In this document: positions 37,601-46,503 of the stretch, piece after piece
Layout of the letters: the number at the start of each line of letters is the position of its first letter
Numbering within the stretch: position 1 is the stretch's first letter
Origin: Serripes groenlandicus
Taxonomy: Eukaryota; Mollusca; Bivalvia; Cardiida; Cardiidae
Length of the DNA stretch: 64,000 bases
Assembly (NCBI GenBank): GCA_031761405.1
Contig: JASEVX010000003.1
Coordinates: 16,030,139 to 16,094,138, forward strand
Reading direction: 5' to 3'
Made by a program: the position numbers and the translations under genes
The notes under the pieces: generated by a model
What the model was told of the DNA's origin: nothing
The model's database searches: none
Seen by the model: only the letters and a program-made list of their open reading frames with translations

Positions 37601-37822
37601 GATGTATTGTATCTTCGTGGTTCGCAATAAGACCCTAAATATAAAGCTTCTGCTCACGTATGATCAAACTCACCGGTATGCTGGTTCCAGTAACAATGCC
37701 GTCGATTCGTTCTACAGCGAGATGGTACCCGTTCACAGCGGTGTTTGTAGGCTGGGTCCACGTTAACTGAATGGAAGATGAACTAAGAACGGTACATGCC
37801 ACGCTCGTGGGATCATCTTGGG
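24238..37822 (-). CDS. Two-FN3 single-pass membrane protein (gene A), 5' partial
   Basis: Seven minus-strand exons join in phase: 37822-37674, 36553-36409, 34983-34876, 33777-33595, 29287-29098, 26558-26359 and 25643-24238. They encode FN3 domain 1 (exons 1-2), FN3 domain 2 (exons 3-4), a membrane-spanning exon, and a polar acidic cytoplasmic tail of about 540 residues including the Cys-rich juxtamembrane part. Exon lengths of the two FN3 domains match those of the paralogue at 49754-55879. FN3 domain 2 has Cys-x9-Cys-x-Trp. The first listed exon enters with two bases (CC), so a phase-1 upstream exon, presumably with the signal peptide, is missing; I did not find it. A cell-surface receptor or adhesion role is likely; ligand and pathway are unknown. 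I do not recognise the family. Confidence 0.85.
25702..25922 (+). mobile_element. TTAA MITE in gene A
   Basis: TTAACCCTTTCCCACATACG to ACGAGGGAAAGGGTTAA with a full hairpin. It sits in the intron just 58 bp from the terminal exon's acceptor. Confidence 0.85.
26107..26332 (+). mobile_element. TTAA MITE in gene A
   Basis: TAACTCTTTCCCACATACAG to GTATACGGAAACGGGTTAA; same intron as the previous copy. Confidence 0.75.
26359..26558 (-). CDS. Gene A, acidic cytoplasmic exon
   Basis: Acceptor CTTGTTACAG, donor GTACAT. Reads GGPSRGSSRDSRLSHTSHDD, then many Asp, Glu, Ser and Thr. The frame is set by phase agreement with the exons on both sides. Another frame (EDPPVEAVEIAGYHIQV) stays open only to a TGA before the donor. 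Confidence 0.7.
26574..26827. mobile_element. AGCCGT palindromic MITE
   Basis: Long terminal inverted repeats: GAGCCGTTCCACGAGAACAC ... TTTTCTCGTTGGACGGCTCAT. Family hallmarks are ATGTATCGACC, a CGCGCAGGC core, CCTCCTTTGGAC and TTACGCAGAGTCC. It starts just outside the acidic exon of gene A. Confidence 0.8.
26843..26985 (-). repeat. Inverse copy of the 11084 MITE
   Basis: Shares AGAACATGCTAAACGCCCCTT and CCTACGTTGTGGGTACC (minus strand) with 11084-11210; the hairpin arm is changed. Confidence 0.5.
27180..27455 (+). mobile_element. tRNA-derived SINE
   Basis: The B-box GGGTTCGATCCCC lies in a tRNA-like head. The body reads ATGGCTGCCCTCCTTGG, GGTTAGCATTACGACTG, GGTAACTTACCCAGG and GCGGCGTAAAGCAC. 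This is the body shared by the SINEs at 28345, 35205, 36175, 41340 and 43440. Confidence 0.75.
27456..28031. other. Gene A intron, nothing recognised
   Basis: No exon with matching phases and no known repeat was found here. Confidence 0.45.
28032..28283. mobile_element. Palindromic MITE with GAGGGCTTGG ends
   Basis: Terminal inverted repeats of about 36 bp (TACCGAGGGCTTGGCGTGAA ... TTCACGCCAAGCCCTCGATA) with TA at the ends, compatible with a Tc1/mariner-type element. A central 67-bp hairpin at 28137-28203 has a stem of about 31 bp around GTTCT. Confidence 0.75.
28345..28665 (+). mobile_element. SINE with internal 3 x 66-bp expansion
   Basis: SINE body as at 27180. TTAGCATAACGACCGACTGT starts at 28404, 28470 and 28536, giving three 66-bp units that end GGTAACTTACC. 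Confidence 0.8.
28705..28951. mobile_element. AGCCGT palindromic MITE, diverged
   Basis: TTCCACGAGAAAACCAACAT at left, GTTTTTCTCGTAATTCGGAT at right; the inner GGAGGCGAAAAGTGTCTG is intact. Confidence 0.7.
29098..29287 (-). CDS. Gene A, transmembrane exon
   Basis: Reads ENVTRYYCYEAVPG...WDEMPCTVYT outside, then the hydrophobic TIAGLLLLCLLLFTIMG, then CQSCCQKAGPGVEIN inside. The Cys-rich juxtamembrane stretch may be palmitoylated. The donor is taken as GTACGT because only that choice gives phase 2 for the next exon; GTGTAC two bases earlier is the alternative. Confidence 0.82.
29335..29485 (-). repeat. tRNA-like SINE head, degraded
   Basis: The minus strand has CAGTGGTAGAGCGTCGACC and GGTTCCGGGTTCGAATC, A- and B-box like, but the acceptor and anticodon stems do not fold cleanly, so it is not a tRNA gene. 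A diverged relative lies in the paralogous gene at about 52795-52935. Confidence 0.5.
29598..29641. repeat. AGCCGT MITE right-end fragment
   Basis: Only CGCAGAGTCCTCAATGTTGG and TTTTCTCGCGGGACGGCTCAT remain. Confidence 0.7.
29645..29875. repeat. Hairpin repeat with CAGGTGAGAC stem
   Basis: A 66-bp hairpin at 29765-29830 (CAATGCTGATTTCAGGTGAG ... CTCACCTGAATCTGCATTG). The end CACTGAAAGAGTTAAG also occurs at 23500. Same stem as 34531-34598. Confidence 0.55.
30087..30285 (+). mobile_element. TTAA MITE, right end lost
   Basis: TTAACCCTTTCCCATATATA at left; the sequence stops matching after TTTGCTGCAGATTTAAG. Confidence 0.6.
30460..30563 (+). repeat. 2 x 52-bp tandem duplication
   Basis: ATTCGGC(T/C)AGCGCTCGCC followed by CAAGTACACGGTG and TTATTGTTATCTGAATAC occurs twice, with one difference. 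Confidence 0.85.
30755..30959 (+). mobile_element. tRNA-derived SINE
   Basis: The head GCCGTGGCCGAATGGTTAGC is tRNA-like (A box), with B box GGTTCGATTCCC, then GCCCTTGGACAAGGCAC and a body ending in TATAACTGAAATAGTG and CGTGAAACATAAAAC. Confidence 0.7.
30960..33302 (+). mobile_element. CAAGAG-family element with long tandem body
   Basis: Head ACAAGAGCACCATGATGG and CGCTCACCTGA, then about fourteen diverged units with AAACAAGTGACCCCCGGG, GGGCTATAATTTGAACAATC, GTCCACTAGATGATGC and ATCAAAGGCCTGGG. The 3' terminus is missing; a SINE begins where it stops. It lies in the gene A intron between the FN3 2 and transmembrane exons. Confidence 0.8.
33303..33594 (+). mobile_element. tRNA-derived SINE with complete head
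   Basis: CGATATCTCAGTCGGTAGGG (A box) and GAGTTCGAACCCCAGC (B box) form a tRNA-like head. The 3' end reads GTCGACAACGGCGTTAAACC and an AATAAATCAATCAATTC tail that runs up to the donor of the FN3 exon at 33595. Confidence 0.8.
33595..33777 (-). CDS. Gene A, FN3 domain 2, second half
   Basis: Acceptor TATATGCACCAG, donor GTAAGA. Reads GYRLQWLGESVSEIY, NVSDTVYTFSATSLASDT, YIFLLCGFTSVNYGTVY. An AG 14 bases downstream also looks like an acceptor but would put a stop in frame. 183 bp against 186 in the paralogue. Confidence 0.85.
34531..34598. repeat. Near-perfect hairpin
   Basis: GCAAACAA...TCAGGTGAGACAGCTCGT, one central base, then ACGAGCTGTCTCACCTGA...TTGTTTGC. It lies in the intron between the two FN3 domain 2 exons. 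Confidence 0.75.
34876..34983 (-). CDS. Gene A, FN3 domain 2, first half
   Basis: Acceptor ATGTTTTAG, donor GTAAGG. Reads APNGAPLNFNCTAISEYEIT then CVWDALEQAYWNGILTG. 108 bp, identical in length to the paralogous exon at 54437. Carries C-x9-C-x-W. Confidence 0.88.
35205..35455 (-). mobile_element. SINE, minus orientation
   Basis: On the minus strand: CGCGGTTTCGATCATACC, GTAATGGCTGCCCTCCTTGA, GGTTAGCATTACGACTGG, GGTAACTTACCCAGGAAACG, CGGCGTAAAGCACC. Confidence 0.75.
35506..36073 (+). mobile_element. hAT-like element carrying a MITE fragment
   Basis: It opens CAGGGGCGTAGCTTGG, a hAT-type terminus. It then holds an AGCCGT MITE lacking its right end (CCGTCTCGTGAGAAAATC ... TTACGCAGATG), then an inner segment (GTGTATCGCCGCAGCTGC, TAGCTCGGGGAGAAGGCAC). 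The right end is truncated. The same structure lies inverted at 39511-40237. Confidence 0.7.
36175..36390 (+). mobile_element. SINE, diverged
   Basis: GTAATGGTAGAGCGTCC head, GGGTTAGCAATACGACTT, GGTAACGTACCCAGAAAACG and an A-rich tail (AAATAAACAC) 20 bp from the FN3 exon at 36409. Confidence 0.65.
36409..36553 (-). CDS. Gene A, FN3 domain 1, second half
   Basis: Acceptor ACCTTTCAG, donor GTATAC. Reads YTYSGLGNYAQYNMTIHSYI, with N-glycosylation motifs NMT and NYT. 145 bp, the same length as the paralogous exon at 52962, with which it shares GLGNYAQY. Confidence 0.88.
36990..37225. mobile_element. AGCCGT palindromic MITE
   Basis: GAGCCGTTCCGCGACAAAAC to GGTTTTCTCGTGGGACGGCT with the GCGCAGGCTAATCCGGGC core. 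Confidence 0.75.
37674..37822 (-). CDS. Gene A, FN3 domain 1, first half
   Basis: Acceptor TTTTGACAG, donor GTGAGT. Reads QDDPTSVACTV, then SIQLTWTQPTN and GYHLAVERIDG, a typical FN3 A to C' strand run with the core Trp. 149 bp, ends in phase 0. The paralogue has a 146-bp equivalent at 51065. Confidence 0.85.
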
Positions 37823-38497
37823 CTGTCAAAATGAAAATAAATTAAGGATATTTAAGTCGCACCACACGTAATCTGACAGTTACAGAGTGTGGTTGTATTA
37901 ATGGTAGATTTCGATCCATCAACCATGTGACTGCTGCAACCGGGTTTGTAAAGTGTGTACCACCAGTATACAGCCAGGTCAGCCGGTACATCAGCGCCGT
38001 CAGAACAGGGTCTATACTGTTGACTACCTAACTCAACATGTGTATCTTGATATTGTAAAATTGTCTATTAACTATTGTAATTGCACGTCCAGTTATATTC
38101 AACATTTAAAGGCTCTAAATGCATGCTATTTCAGTTGGTTATTGTGCCATTAACTTTATCCAAATACTTCCAGGAAGCTTGCATGCCTCGATGACAAATC
38201 GGGAAAATATTTGTCGGATACGTAGATGTATCTTTGACTGGTCGTGAAGTTTCTAAGTTCGTTTTTCTTTGACGTGACCCATGCAGTTTATATGTACGGA
38301 TATGCAATAGGACGTAATGTTCGTTCCACGACTGTTAAACATTTGCGAACAGTTGGCAACCTTGTGGAGATTTATCTACCATATTGGATACACGAGCTCG
38401 CCCGAGATATCACTGAGTTTGTCTTTGGAATCTTGTTGCATGTAAATTTTACATTTTCAAAGCATCTAAATAATCTAAATATTAACTAGTATGCTTA
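37823..38497. other. Upstream of gene A exons, no gene recognised
   Basis: The missing first exon of gene A may lie here or further right. I found no hydrophobic leader with a phase-1 donor. Confidence 0.4.
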
Positions 38498-38700
38498 TTA
38501 TCCCTTTCCCACATACAACAAATCTGCAGCAGACGACTTTGAAAACTGGTGACAAAAACCTGAAACATCTCAATAAAAGATAGCTTTATTGTTAAATAAA
38601 GTTGTAAACATTGTGGCCAAAGGAGAAATTGCTCATCATGAGCAATTTCTCCTTTGGCCACAATGTTTTCAAAAGTCGTCTGCTGGTGGGAAAGGGTTAA
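38498..38700 (+). mobile_element. TTAA MITE with perfect central hairpin
   Basis: TTATCCCTTTCCCACATACA to GTGGGAAAGGGTTAA. The centre has a perfect stem of about 30 bp, AAACATTGTGGCCAAAGGAG and AAATTGCTCA, around TCA. Confidence 0.85.
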
Positions 38701-39510
38701 TGAGTTAACACGGTTATACTACCTGATACTGAAGCTATCTTGTAGAAAATCACAATACAACTTAGACGCACTAATATCATATTCATATTTTATAGTTTGT
38801 ACTTTCCGACCAATATGGTGTGAGTGTTTAAATTGCAATATATCTGTGTTCACGCTTTACTGAATGTTATCAAAACATGTTTAATGGATTAATTAAACAA
38901 GCCAATTTAAAAGTCCCGTAAGTCCACCATCAGTGCACGTGTACATGCACATGCATGCCACTATGTTATCGTGCTATATATAGATAATACCACAGCTATG
39001 TACAATTACGAAAGCTCGGGGTACTATAACAAACATACATGAGTTATGTTATATTTACACCATACATAGGTGCTATAAGTCTTACATTAAAGCTATAATC
39101 TCATGAACCTTCCAATAATCTTATTGATTGATCTTGGTCGCATTAAGACCGACCACCGTGGTTTAAAGATTAATAACGTTTTGACATATATTTTATTAAT
39201 TGATTGAGTGGGGTTTAACGTCCTTTATATCAAAGTTTCAGTTTCATTGCTGCTGCCAGTTTACAAAGCCATCTGTTTACTGATTCTTTTACAACGACAG
39301 ACAACAAGCGCCCTTCCCACATTGACTACATTTCAGACCAGAGTTTGTGCACCACTAGGCGTAAGGCGGGACGAATGTGCCATTGGGGAGAATTGTATTG
39401 TTTACAGATATTTATTCACATGTGTAAGAACCACAGTATCTGCATTATGACTTGCAACGTGTAGTGAGCAATGTACACTAAACTCTGTCGTAATATCAAA
39501 AACACGCATC
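38701..39510. other. Intergenic, SINE remnants only
   Basis: TTGATTGATT and GTGGGGTTTAACGTCC near 39115-39225 are SINE-tail remnants in minus orientation. No gene is recognised. Confidence 0.45.
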
Positions 39511-40237
39511 CAGGGGCGTAGCTCCCTTTAGGCACTGTAGGCACGTGCCTACACATTTTTTCTCAAAATGCCCCAACATGAAGCTGCGACGACACACAGC
39601 TGCATAATGTACATCTGCTCAGACGTATCTGGACCAGATGACAGAAACTTCTTATAAACTTATGTAAGCAATATTTGAACAGTGTATATCTTAAAGTACA
39701 GGCAGATCATATTGTGCCTTCTCCCCGAGCTAGGCACATCAACGAACGCAAATGTGTTTCAATATTTGAGCTAATGCAGCCTCAAGACCAAGACTCAATT
39801 AAAACTGTATGGCCATGGCCTTTTTTATCATTATTCCAATGTAATTCAAATTTAGTTATACATTTGGTAAGATGACTGTTGTATATTTAAACATGGCAGG
39901 TGCGTAGCTCCCTTTAGGCACTGTAGGCACGTGCCTACACATTTTTCTATAAATGCCCCAAAATGCAGCTGCGGCGATACACATCTGCGTACTGTATCGA
40001 TCAAATCAGCCTGCGCTGTCCGCGCAGACAGATCCGGCCGACACATTCCGTCTAAGGGGGGATATATAGAGTAGTGATTCCTGAAACAGAAAATCCACAG
40101 GAGGCGAAAAGTGTATATCCGGGTACGACTGTGTGGCAAGCTTAGGCTGATCCGGGTCGATACTTTACGCAGAGTCCACAATGTCTGTTTTCTCACGAGA
40201 CGGCCTACACATTGGTTATTGCCAAGCTACGCCCATG
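39511..40237 (-). mobile_element. hAT-like element, inverted copy
   Basis: CAGGGGCGTAGCTCCC at left and AAGCTACGCCCATG at right. It contains the same inner segment and the same truncated AGCCGT MITE as 35506-36073. A block TAGCTCCCTTTAGGCACTGT with GGCACGTGCCTACAC is present twice in direct orientation (39521 and 39906). No clear 8-bp target duplication. Confidence 0.7.
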
Positions 40238-40347
40238 TACTTGATATAGAACTGAAAGGTGATTCTTACGTTTTAGATGTCATTACCTTATGCTACATTC
40301 AGTTGAAAAGTAATAATTTAAACGACCCAACAATTGACATTCGTTCT

Positions 40348-40562
40348 GCTAACCCTTCCCCACACATAAACCCCTTTCTGACACCTCTGCAACAGACGGA
40401 TTTTGAAAGCATTCTGGCAACAAAATTAATTTCTCATAATGAGCACATTGTCTCTTTGCCACAATATGTTCAATTGTATTCAATGATAAAAGTTTCCTTC
40501 AAAGATGTTATCCATATTTTTACTTCGATAAGTCGTCTGCTGCAGATTTTTTGTATGGTATT
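40348..40562 (+). mobile_element. TTAA MITE, diverged
   Basis: CTAACCCTTCCCCACACATA at left, GTCTGCTGCAGATTTTTTG at right. Confidence 0.65.
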
Positions 40563-40694
40563 CTGCAAAGACCATCCAGATCAGCATTGAAATAATCATA
40601 TGATGCAGCTGCACTTTTCGCCATCAAGTCAAACAATGTTTCAAGAAGCAGCTAGTGGCTATGTGGATACAATTGTACGAATGCGCAAGCAGAT

Positions 40695-40943
40695 ATGAGT
40701 CGTTCCGCGAGGAAACCAACATTATGGCCTCTGCGTAAAGTATCGACCCGGATTAGACTAAGCATACCGCGCAGGCGAACCCGGACAGACAATCTTTCCG
40801 TTTCGGAAATCATTATTCTATACATCTATTCACCTGAGACGGAATGTGTCGGCCCGGATCAGTCTGCGCGGACAGCGCAGGCTGATCCGGGTCGATACAT
40901 TACGCAGATGCCATAATGTTGGTTTTCTCGCGGGACGGCTCAT
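40695..40943. mobile_element. AGCCGT palindromic MITE
   Basis: ATGAGTCGTTCCGCGAGGAA to TTTTCTCGCGGGACGGCTCAT; inner GACGGAATGTGTCGGCCCGG. Confidence 0.85.
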
Positions 40944-41339
40944 ATATTGCGTAATGATTAATCTGAGGTTACTTTTCGCATGACATCGCTCATATGTAAA
41001 GTGTCAGATCAGTTAGCTTCTCTGTGCAGTCCGATCATGGCTGCTCTTTTCCGTAGATTTGCGACACAACTGAAATGTATGTGATTCCATTACGGTAACG
41101 TTGTTTCTTTCCAGAACGGACTTGTCCAGCTTTGCATTTTGAATAGTCCATATGCAATTGGTCGAAATGTCAAGAAAACATGCCGAGTTTAGCAGCAAAC
41201 AATATAAAACCAGATAATACGGCGCAGATACGCCGGTTGGTCTGACCCTTTACTAGTGTCACATGCATCACGCAATGGGTTCCAGCAGACAAAGGGCTAA
41301 TTGACGTACTCGTATTGATGAATTATAGCGGAGAATGAC
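40944..41339. other. Intergenic, nothing recognised
   Basis: No gene or known repeat identified. Confidence 0.4.
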
Positions 41340-43350
41340 GAACAACACAGCGTGGCTTTCCCACCTTGGAGATCAGGATTACGACTGAGTCACTGATGGC
41401 GGGATAAATGGACCTGAGGTACTGATAACTTACCCAGAAAACACCTCGATATAACTGAAAACATGCTGGACCTGAGGTACTGATAACTTACCCAGAAAAC
41501 ACCGCGTTATAACTGAAAACATGCTGGACCTGAGGTACTGGTAACTTACCCAGAAAACACTGCGTTATAACTAAAAACATGCTGGACCTGAGGTACTGGT
41601 AACTTACCCAGAAAACACCGCGTTATAACTGAAAACATGCTGGACCTGAGGTACTGATAACTTACCCAGAAAACACCGCGGTATAACTGAAAACATGCTG
41701 GACCTGAGGTACTGATAACTTACCCAGAAAACACCGCGGTATAACTGAAAACATGCTGGACATGAGGTACTGGTAACTTACCCAGAAAACACCGCGATAT
41801 AACTGAAAACATGCTGGACCTGAGGTACTGGTAACTTACCCAGAAAACACTGCGTTATAACTGAAAACATGCTGGACCTGAGGTACTGGTAACTTACCCA
41901 GAAAACACCGCGTTATAACTGAAAACATGCTGGACCTGAGGTACTGATAACTTACCCAGAAAACACTGCGTTATAACTGAAAACATGCTGGACCTGAGGT
42001 ACTGGTAACTTACCCAGAAAACACCGCGTTATAACTGAAAACATGCTGGACCTGAGGTACTGGTAACTTACCCAGAAAACATCGCGGTATAACTGAAAAC
42101 ATGCTGGACCTGAGGTACTGATAACTTACCCAGAAAACACCGCGGTATAACTGAAAACATGCTGGACCTGAGGTACTGATCACTTACCCAGAAAACACCA
42201 CGGTATAACTGAAAACATGCTGGACCTGAGGTACTGGTAACTTACCCAGAAAACCACCGCGTTATAACTGAAAACATGCTGGACCTGAGGTACTGGTAAC
42301 TTTACCCAGAAAACATCGCGGTATAACTGAAAACATGCTGGACCTGAGGTACTGATAACTTACCCAGAAAACACCGCGGTATAACTGAAAACATGCTGGA
42401 CCTGAGGTACTGATCACTTACCCAGAAAACACCACGGTATAACTGAAAACATGCTGGACCTGAGGTACTGATAACTTACCCAGAAAACACCGCGTTATAA
42501 CTGAAAACATGCTGGACCTGAGGTACTGGTAAATTACCCAGAAAACATCGCGATATAACTGAAAACATGCTGGACCTGAGGTACTGATAACTTACCCAGA
42601 AAACACCGCGTTGTAACTGAAAACATGCTGGACCTGAGGTACTGGTAACTTACCCAGAAAACACCGCGTATAACTGAAAACATGCTGGACCTGAGGTACT
42701 GATAACTTACCCAGAAAACACCGCGGTATAACTGAAAACATGCTGGACCTGAGGTACTGATAACTTACCCAGAAAACACCCGCGTTATAACTGAAAACAT
42801 GCTGGACACTGAGCGTCACTGGTAACTTACCCAGAAAACATCGCGATATAACTGAAAACATGCTGGACCTGAGGTACTGATAACTTACCCAGAAAACACC
42901 GCGGTATAACTGAAAACATGCTGGACCTGAGGTACTGATAACTTACCCAGAAAAAAACCGCGGTAATAACTGAAAACATGCTGGACCTGAGGTACTGATA
43001 ACTTACCCAGAAAACACCGCGGTATAACTGAAAACATGCTGGACCTGAGGTACTGATAACTTACCCAGAAAACACCCGCGGTATAACTGAAAACATGCTG
43101 GACCTGAGTTACTGATAACTTACCCAGAAAAACACCGCGGTATAACTGAAAACATGCTGGACCCTGCAGGTACTGGTAACTTACCCAGAAAACATCGCGA
43201 TATAACTGAAAACATGCTTGACCTGAGGTACTGGTAACTTACCCAGAAAACACCGTGATATAATTGAAGACATGCTGGACCTGAAGTACTGGTAACTTAC
43301 CCAGAAAACACCGTGATATAACTGAAAACATGTTGAAAGCGGTATTCTTA
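41340..43350 (+). repeat. 58-bp satellite grown inside a SINE (about 33 units)
   Basis: The SINE body (GATTACGACTGAGTCACTG, GGCGGGATAAATGG) leads straight into units of ACATGCTGGACCTGAGGTAC, TGATAACTTACCCAG and AAAACACCGCGGTATAACTG. Unit starts 41461 and 41519 give 58 bp. After the last unit the SINE 3' part resumes (ACATGTTGAAAGCGGTATT). Confidence 0.9.
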
Positions 43351-43439
43351 TTCTAATTCACAAAGCTATAACATATCATTATGGAGATATGGGTTTATGA
43401 AATCAAAAAGTATTTGTTCCTACCCTTGCCATCCTAATT

Positions 43440-43705
43440 CGATTTACCATTGATTGATTGTTTGCGTCTTTAAAAGACAACATCAGTTATGTCACGGCGT
43501 TTCCTGGGTAATGTACCAATAATACTTGTCATTTTATCCTGACATCAACCAGTCAGTCGTAATGCTAACCCCGCAACCCTGTTGCGCTAAGGAGGGCAGA
43601 CATTACTGCCATGTTTAAAGTCTTTGTATGAACCCGAACTCAAGACATTCCGCACCCGAGGAAGAATCTCTACTACTAAACCACCGAGGCGTTATCAATG
43701 ACGCT
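43440..43705 (-). mobile_element. SINE, minus orientation
   Basis: Minus-strand GTAATGTCTGCCCTCCTTAG, GGTTAGCATTACGACTGAC and CAGGAAACGCCGTGACATAA, with a TCAATCAATGG end. A SINE 3' tail fragment follows in plus orientation at about 43855-43925. Confidence 0.75.
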
Positions 43706-44014
43706 AGTCCAATTGAATGTTACCAATCATCGTAAAGAATGAATGTGAGATTGAGGATTTTGACACCTGACATTTAACACATTTTTATCTTGACATATTT
43801 ACAAATTGAACACATTTAGTTGAATTTCAAGGGTTTTTACCCAGGATTTATGAATATAGTAAACTGTCGCCGTGATATAACTGAATTAATGTTGAAAACG
43901 GCATAATATCCCAATAAAACAAGCAAAATAATGGTTTACTTAATAGGCTAGTGCTATCTTATTGTCAATGTAGCCTGAAGAAATAAAACATAAACACAAA
44001 GTATTCTATATCAT

Positions 44015-44050
44015 AGCCATAATGTTGGTTTTCTCGTGGGGACGGTTCAT
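44015..44050. repeat. AGCCGT MITE right-end fragment
   Basis: GCCATAATGTTGGTTTTCTC and GTGGGGACGGTTCAT only. Confidence 0.65.
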
Positions 44051-44136
44051 TAAGCTATGATAAGCCGTGATTAACTGAAACACACTGTTGAACAGGCGCC
44101 GATCAATACCATACAGTTCGTTGTATATATAGGGTA

Positions 44137-44903
44137 TGACATGAGTTGTCATTTCATATAAAGTTTTATTAAACGAGTTCAAGAAATTTGTTATTAAGCG
44201 AGCCTCTGTATCTATAGAGGGATCTGTATATATAGGACCTGACATGAGTTGTCATTTCATATACAGTTTTATTAAGCGAGTTCAAGAAATTTGTTATTAT
44301 GCGAGCCTCTGTATTTATAAAGGATCTGTATATATAGGACCTTGACATGAGTTGGCATTTCATATATACGGAATATTATGTTGTGGGGGTGGATAAATGA
44401 GTTCGCATTCCACGACAAGTAGCGTGGACAAATCGATATCTTACGAGACCGTAGGTCGAGCTAAGATATGGATTTTCCTCAAGGCTACGCGTCGTCAATA
44501 CGAACTCAATTATCCACCCCACAACATAATATTCCTTTTTATTATATACCTACAATCTATGAGCAGCGAAAATTTATGAGTTTACATTTTATTAACCGTA
44601 AAATTAAGATTATGAAGGGGCGGATGAATATCGCTTCAATGATTACGCCACGCCCTATAATGCATTCAAATACGTATGCCCCGCCCAATATCATCATCAA
44701 ACCGGTCACGGCAATGTATGACGTCACAATCTTGTATTTACACCGCATATAGATACGGAAATTTAACCTGTCGTGGTGTATTAAATAAACAGGCATATAA
44801 TAAAAAGTTTTATTAAACGAGTTCCAGAAATGTGTTATTAAGCGAGCCTCTGGCAAAAAACAAATTTCTTGTACGAGTTTAATAAAACTTTATGAAATGA
44901 CAC
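44137..44903. mobile_element. Large palindromic element with nested palindrome
   Basis: Outer inverted repeats: TCATTTCATATAAAGTTTTA at 44149 and TAAAACTTTATGAAATGACA near 44884-44903. The block TAAACGAGTTC(A/C)AGAAAT, TTATTAAGCGAGCCTCTG occurs as direct copies at about 44170, 44275 and 44815. An inner palindrome, 44370-44535, has about 40-bp arms GGAATATTATGTTGTGGGGG ... CCCCACAACATAATATTCC. No transposase is seen. Confidence 0.65.
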
Positions 44904-45417
44904 AGAAAATCGTTTTTACGCTGTCAGAAAATAGTCCCAACATGTACTACTTAATAAACTGGTAACTAATCACACATTTTTTTTAATGACCGATAATGGT
45001 CCCTTTACCTCGTTCATCTATCTTGACGTTTGTTTTTACCGGATACACGTTCTCAGCCATTTTGTAGGAATCGGTCATGTTATATTACACGTGTAACATA
45101 TAGAGAAATACGTAATGGGCATATTAGATTGGATACAAGCATTGCCATGTGATAAAGACATAGAGAGTCCTCTGCCAAAGTAGTTAACCCATACATTTGA
45201 TGATTCTACATGTGATTAAATATCTATGCAATTAAAAAACAGAATTATTAGACACGGTGAAAATTGGGGCTTGGGGAAAAACACACCAGGAGTAGTTACT
45301 CCTTTTCCAAATACGCTTTTGAAAGTAGTTGACTTTTCTAAAATTGTTTTTACAAGGAAGGAGGTTTGGAGCATTTATGTGAAAATTAATAATTGAATTA
45401 ACATGTATTTAATATGC
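44904..45417. other. Intergenic; one speculative minus-strand exon
   Basis: 45078-45009 (minus) begins with ATG, encodes 23 codons (MTDSYKMAENV...) and ends at a GTAAAG donor in phase 1. It has no signal peptide and no homology that I can see. Otherwise nothing recognised. Confidence 0.2.
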
Positions 45418-45640
45418 TTAACCCTTACCCACATACAAATGCATTTCCACGCTTCTGCAGCAAACGCCTTTTCAAAACATTGTGACTAAAGGAGAAATTG
45501 CTCATAGCAATCTCTTCATTTCCCACGATTGTTTCAACTCAATTCAATTACCAAACTTCCTTTTACAGATATTTTTCATATTTTTGCCAAGATTTTTAAA
45601 AGTCGTCTGCTGAAGACTTGATGTATGTGTGAAAGGGGAG
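45418..45640 (+). mobile_element. TTAA MITE ending in a poly-G run
   Basis: TTAACCCTTACCCACATACA at left, GTCGTCTGCTGAAGAC and GTGTGAAAGGGG at right. The usual TTAA at the right is replaced by the G tract at 45643. Confidence 0.65.
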
Positions 45641-45642
45641 AA

Positions 45643-45664
45643 GGGGGGGGGGGGGGGGGGGGGG
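45643..45664 (+). repeat. Poly-G run (22 G)
   Basis: Uninterrupted G homopolymer next to the MITE's G-rich end. Length may be a sequencing estimate. Confidence 0.9.
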
Positions 45665-45770
45665 ATTATTAAGGTTAATAACTCGTCTAAGGTATTAATG
45701 ACGAGATTACCATATTGACCTCATTAGGATTGGTTCTTTTATGTCTCAGGGAGTTCACTCAGCTGGTTAG

Positions 45771-46503
45771 TATGCATGGTGTACTTTAATACAGGATAGG
45801 TATTACTGGACAAGGTTAACCTGTTACTGACTATGCATGGTGTACTTTAATACAGGATAGGTGTTACTTGACAAGGTTAACCTGTTACTGACTATGCATG
45901 GTGTACTTTAATACAGGATAGGTGTTACTTGACAAGGTTAACCTGTTACTGACTATGCATGGTGTACTTTAATACATGATAGGTGTTACTTGACAAGGTT
46001 AACCTGTTACTGACTATGCATGGTGTACTTCAATACAGGATAGGTGTTACTTGACAAGGTTAACCTGTTACTGACTATGCATGGTGTAATTTAATACAGG
46101 ATAGGTATTACTTGACAAGGTAAACCTGTTACTGACTATGCATGGTGTACTTTAATACAGGATAGGTATTACTTGACAAGGTTAACCTGTTACTGACTAT
46201 GCATGGTGTACTGTAATACAGGATAGGTATTACTTGACAAGGTTAACCTGTTACTGACTATGCATAGTGTACTTTAATACAGGATAGGTATTACTTGACA
46301 AGGTTAACCTGTTACTGACTATGCATGGTGTACTCTAATACAGGATAGGTGTTACTTGACAAGGTTAACCTGTTACTGACTATGCATGGTGTACTTTAAT
46401 ACAGGATAGGTATTACTGGACAAGGTTAACCTGTTACTGACTATGCATGGTGTACTTTAATACAGGATAGGTGTTACTTGACAAGGTTAACCTGTTACTG
46501 ACT
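45771..46503 (+). repeat. 12 x 61-bp tandem array
   Basis: Units ACTATGCATGGTGTACTTTA, ATACAGGATAGGTGTTACTT, GACAAGGTTAACCTGTTACTG; only scattered single-base differences. No link to a gene is seen. Confidence 0.93.

Noticed and set aside
44006..44363. Minus-strand frames with ITNFLNSFNKT repeats
   Set aside because: They are translations of the direct blocks within the palindromic element.
41340..46503. CRISPR-like arrays
   Set aside because: Units are contiguous with no unique spacers, in an animal genome; ordinary minisatellites.
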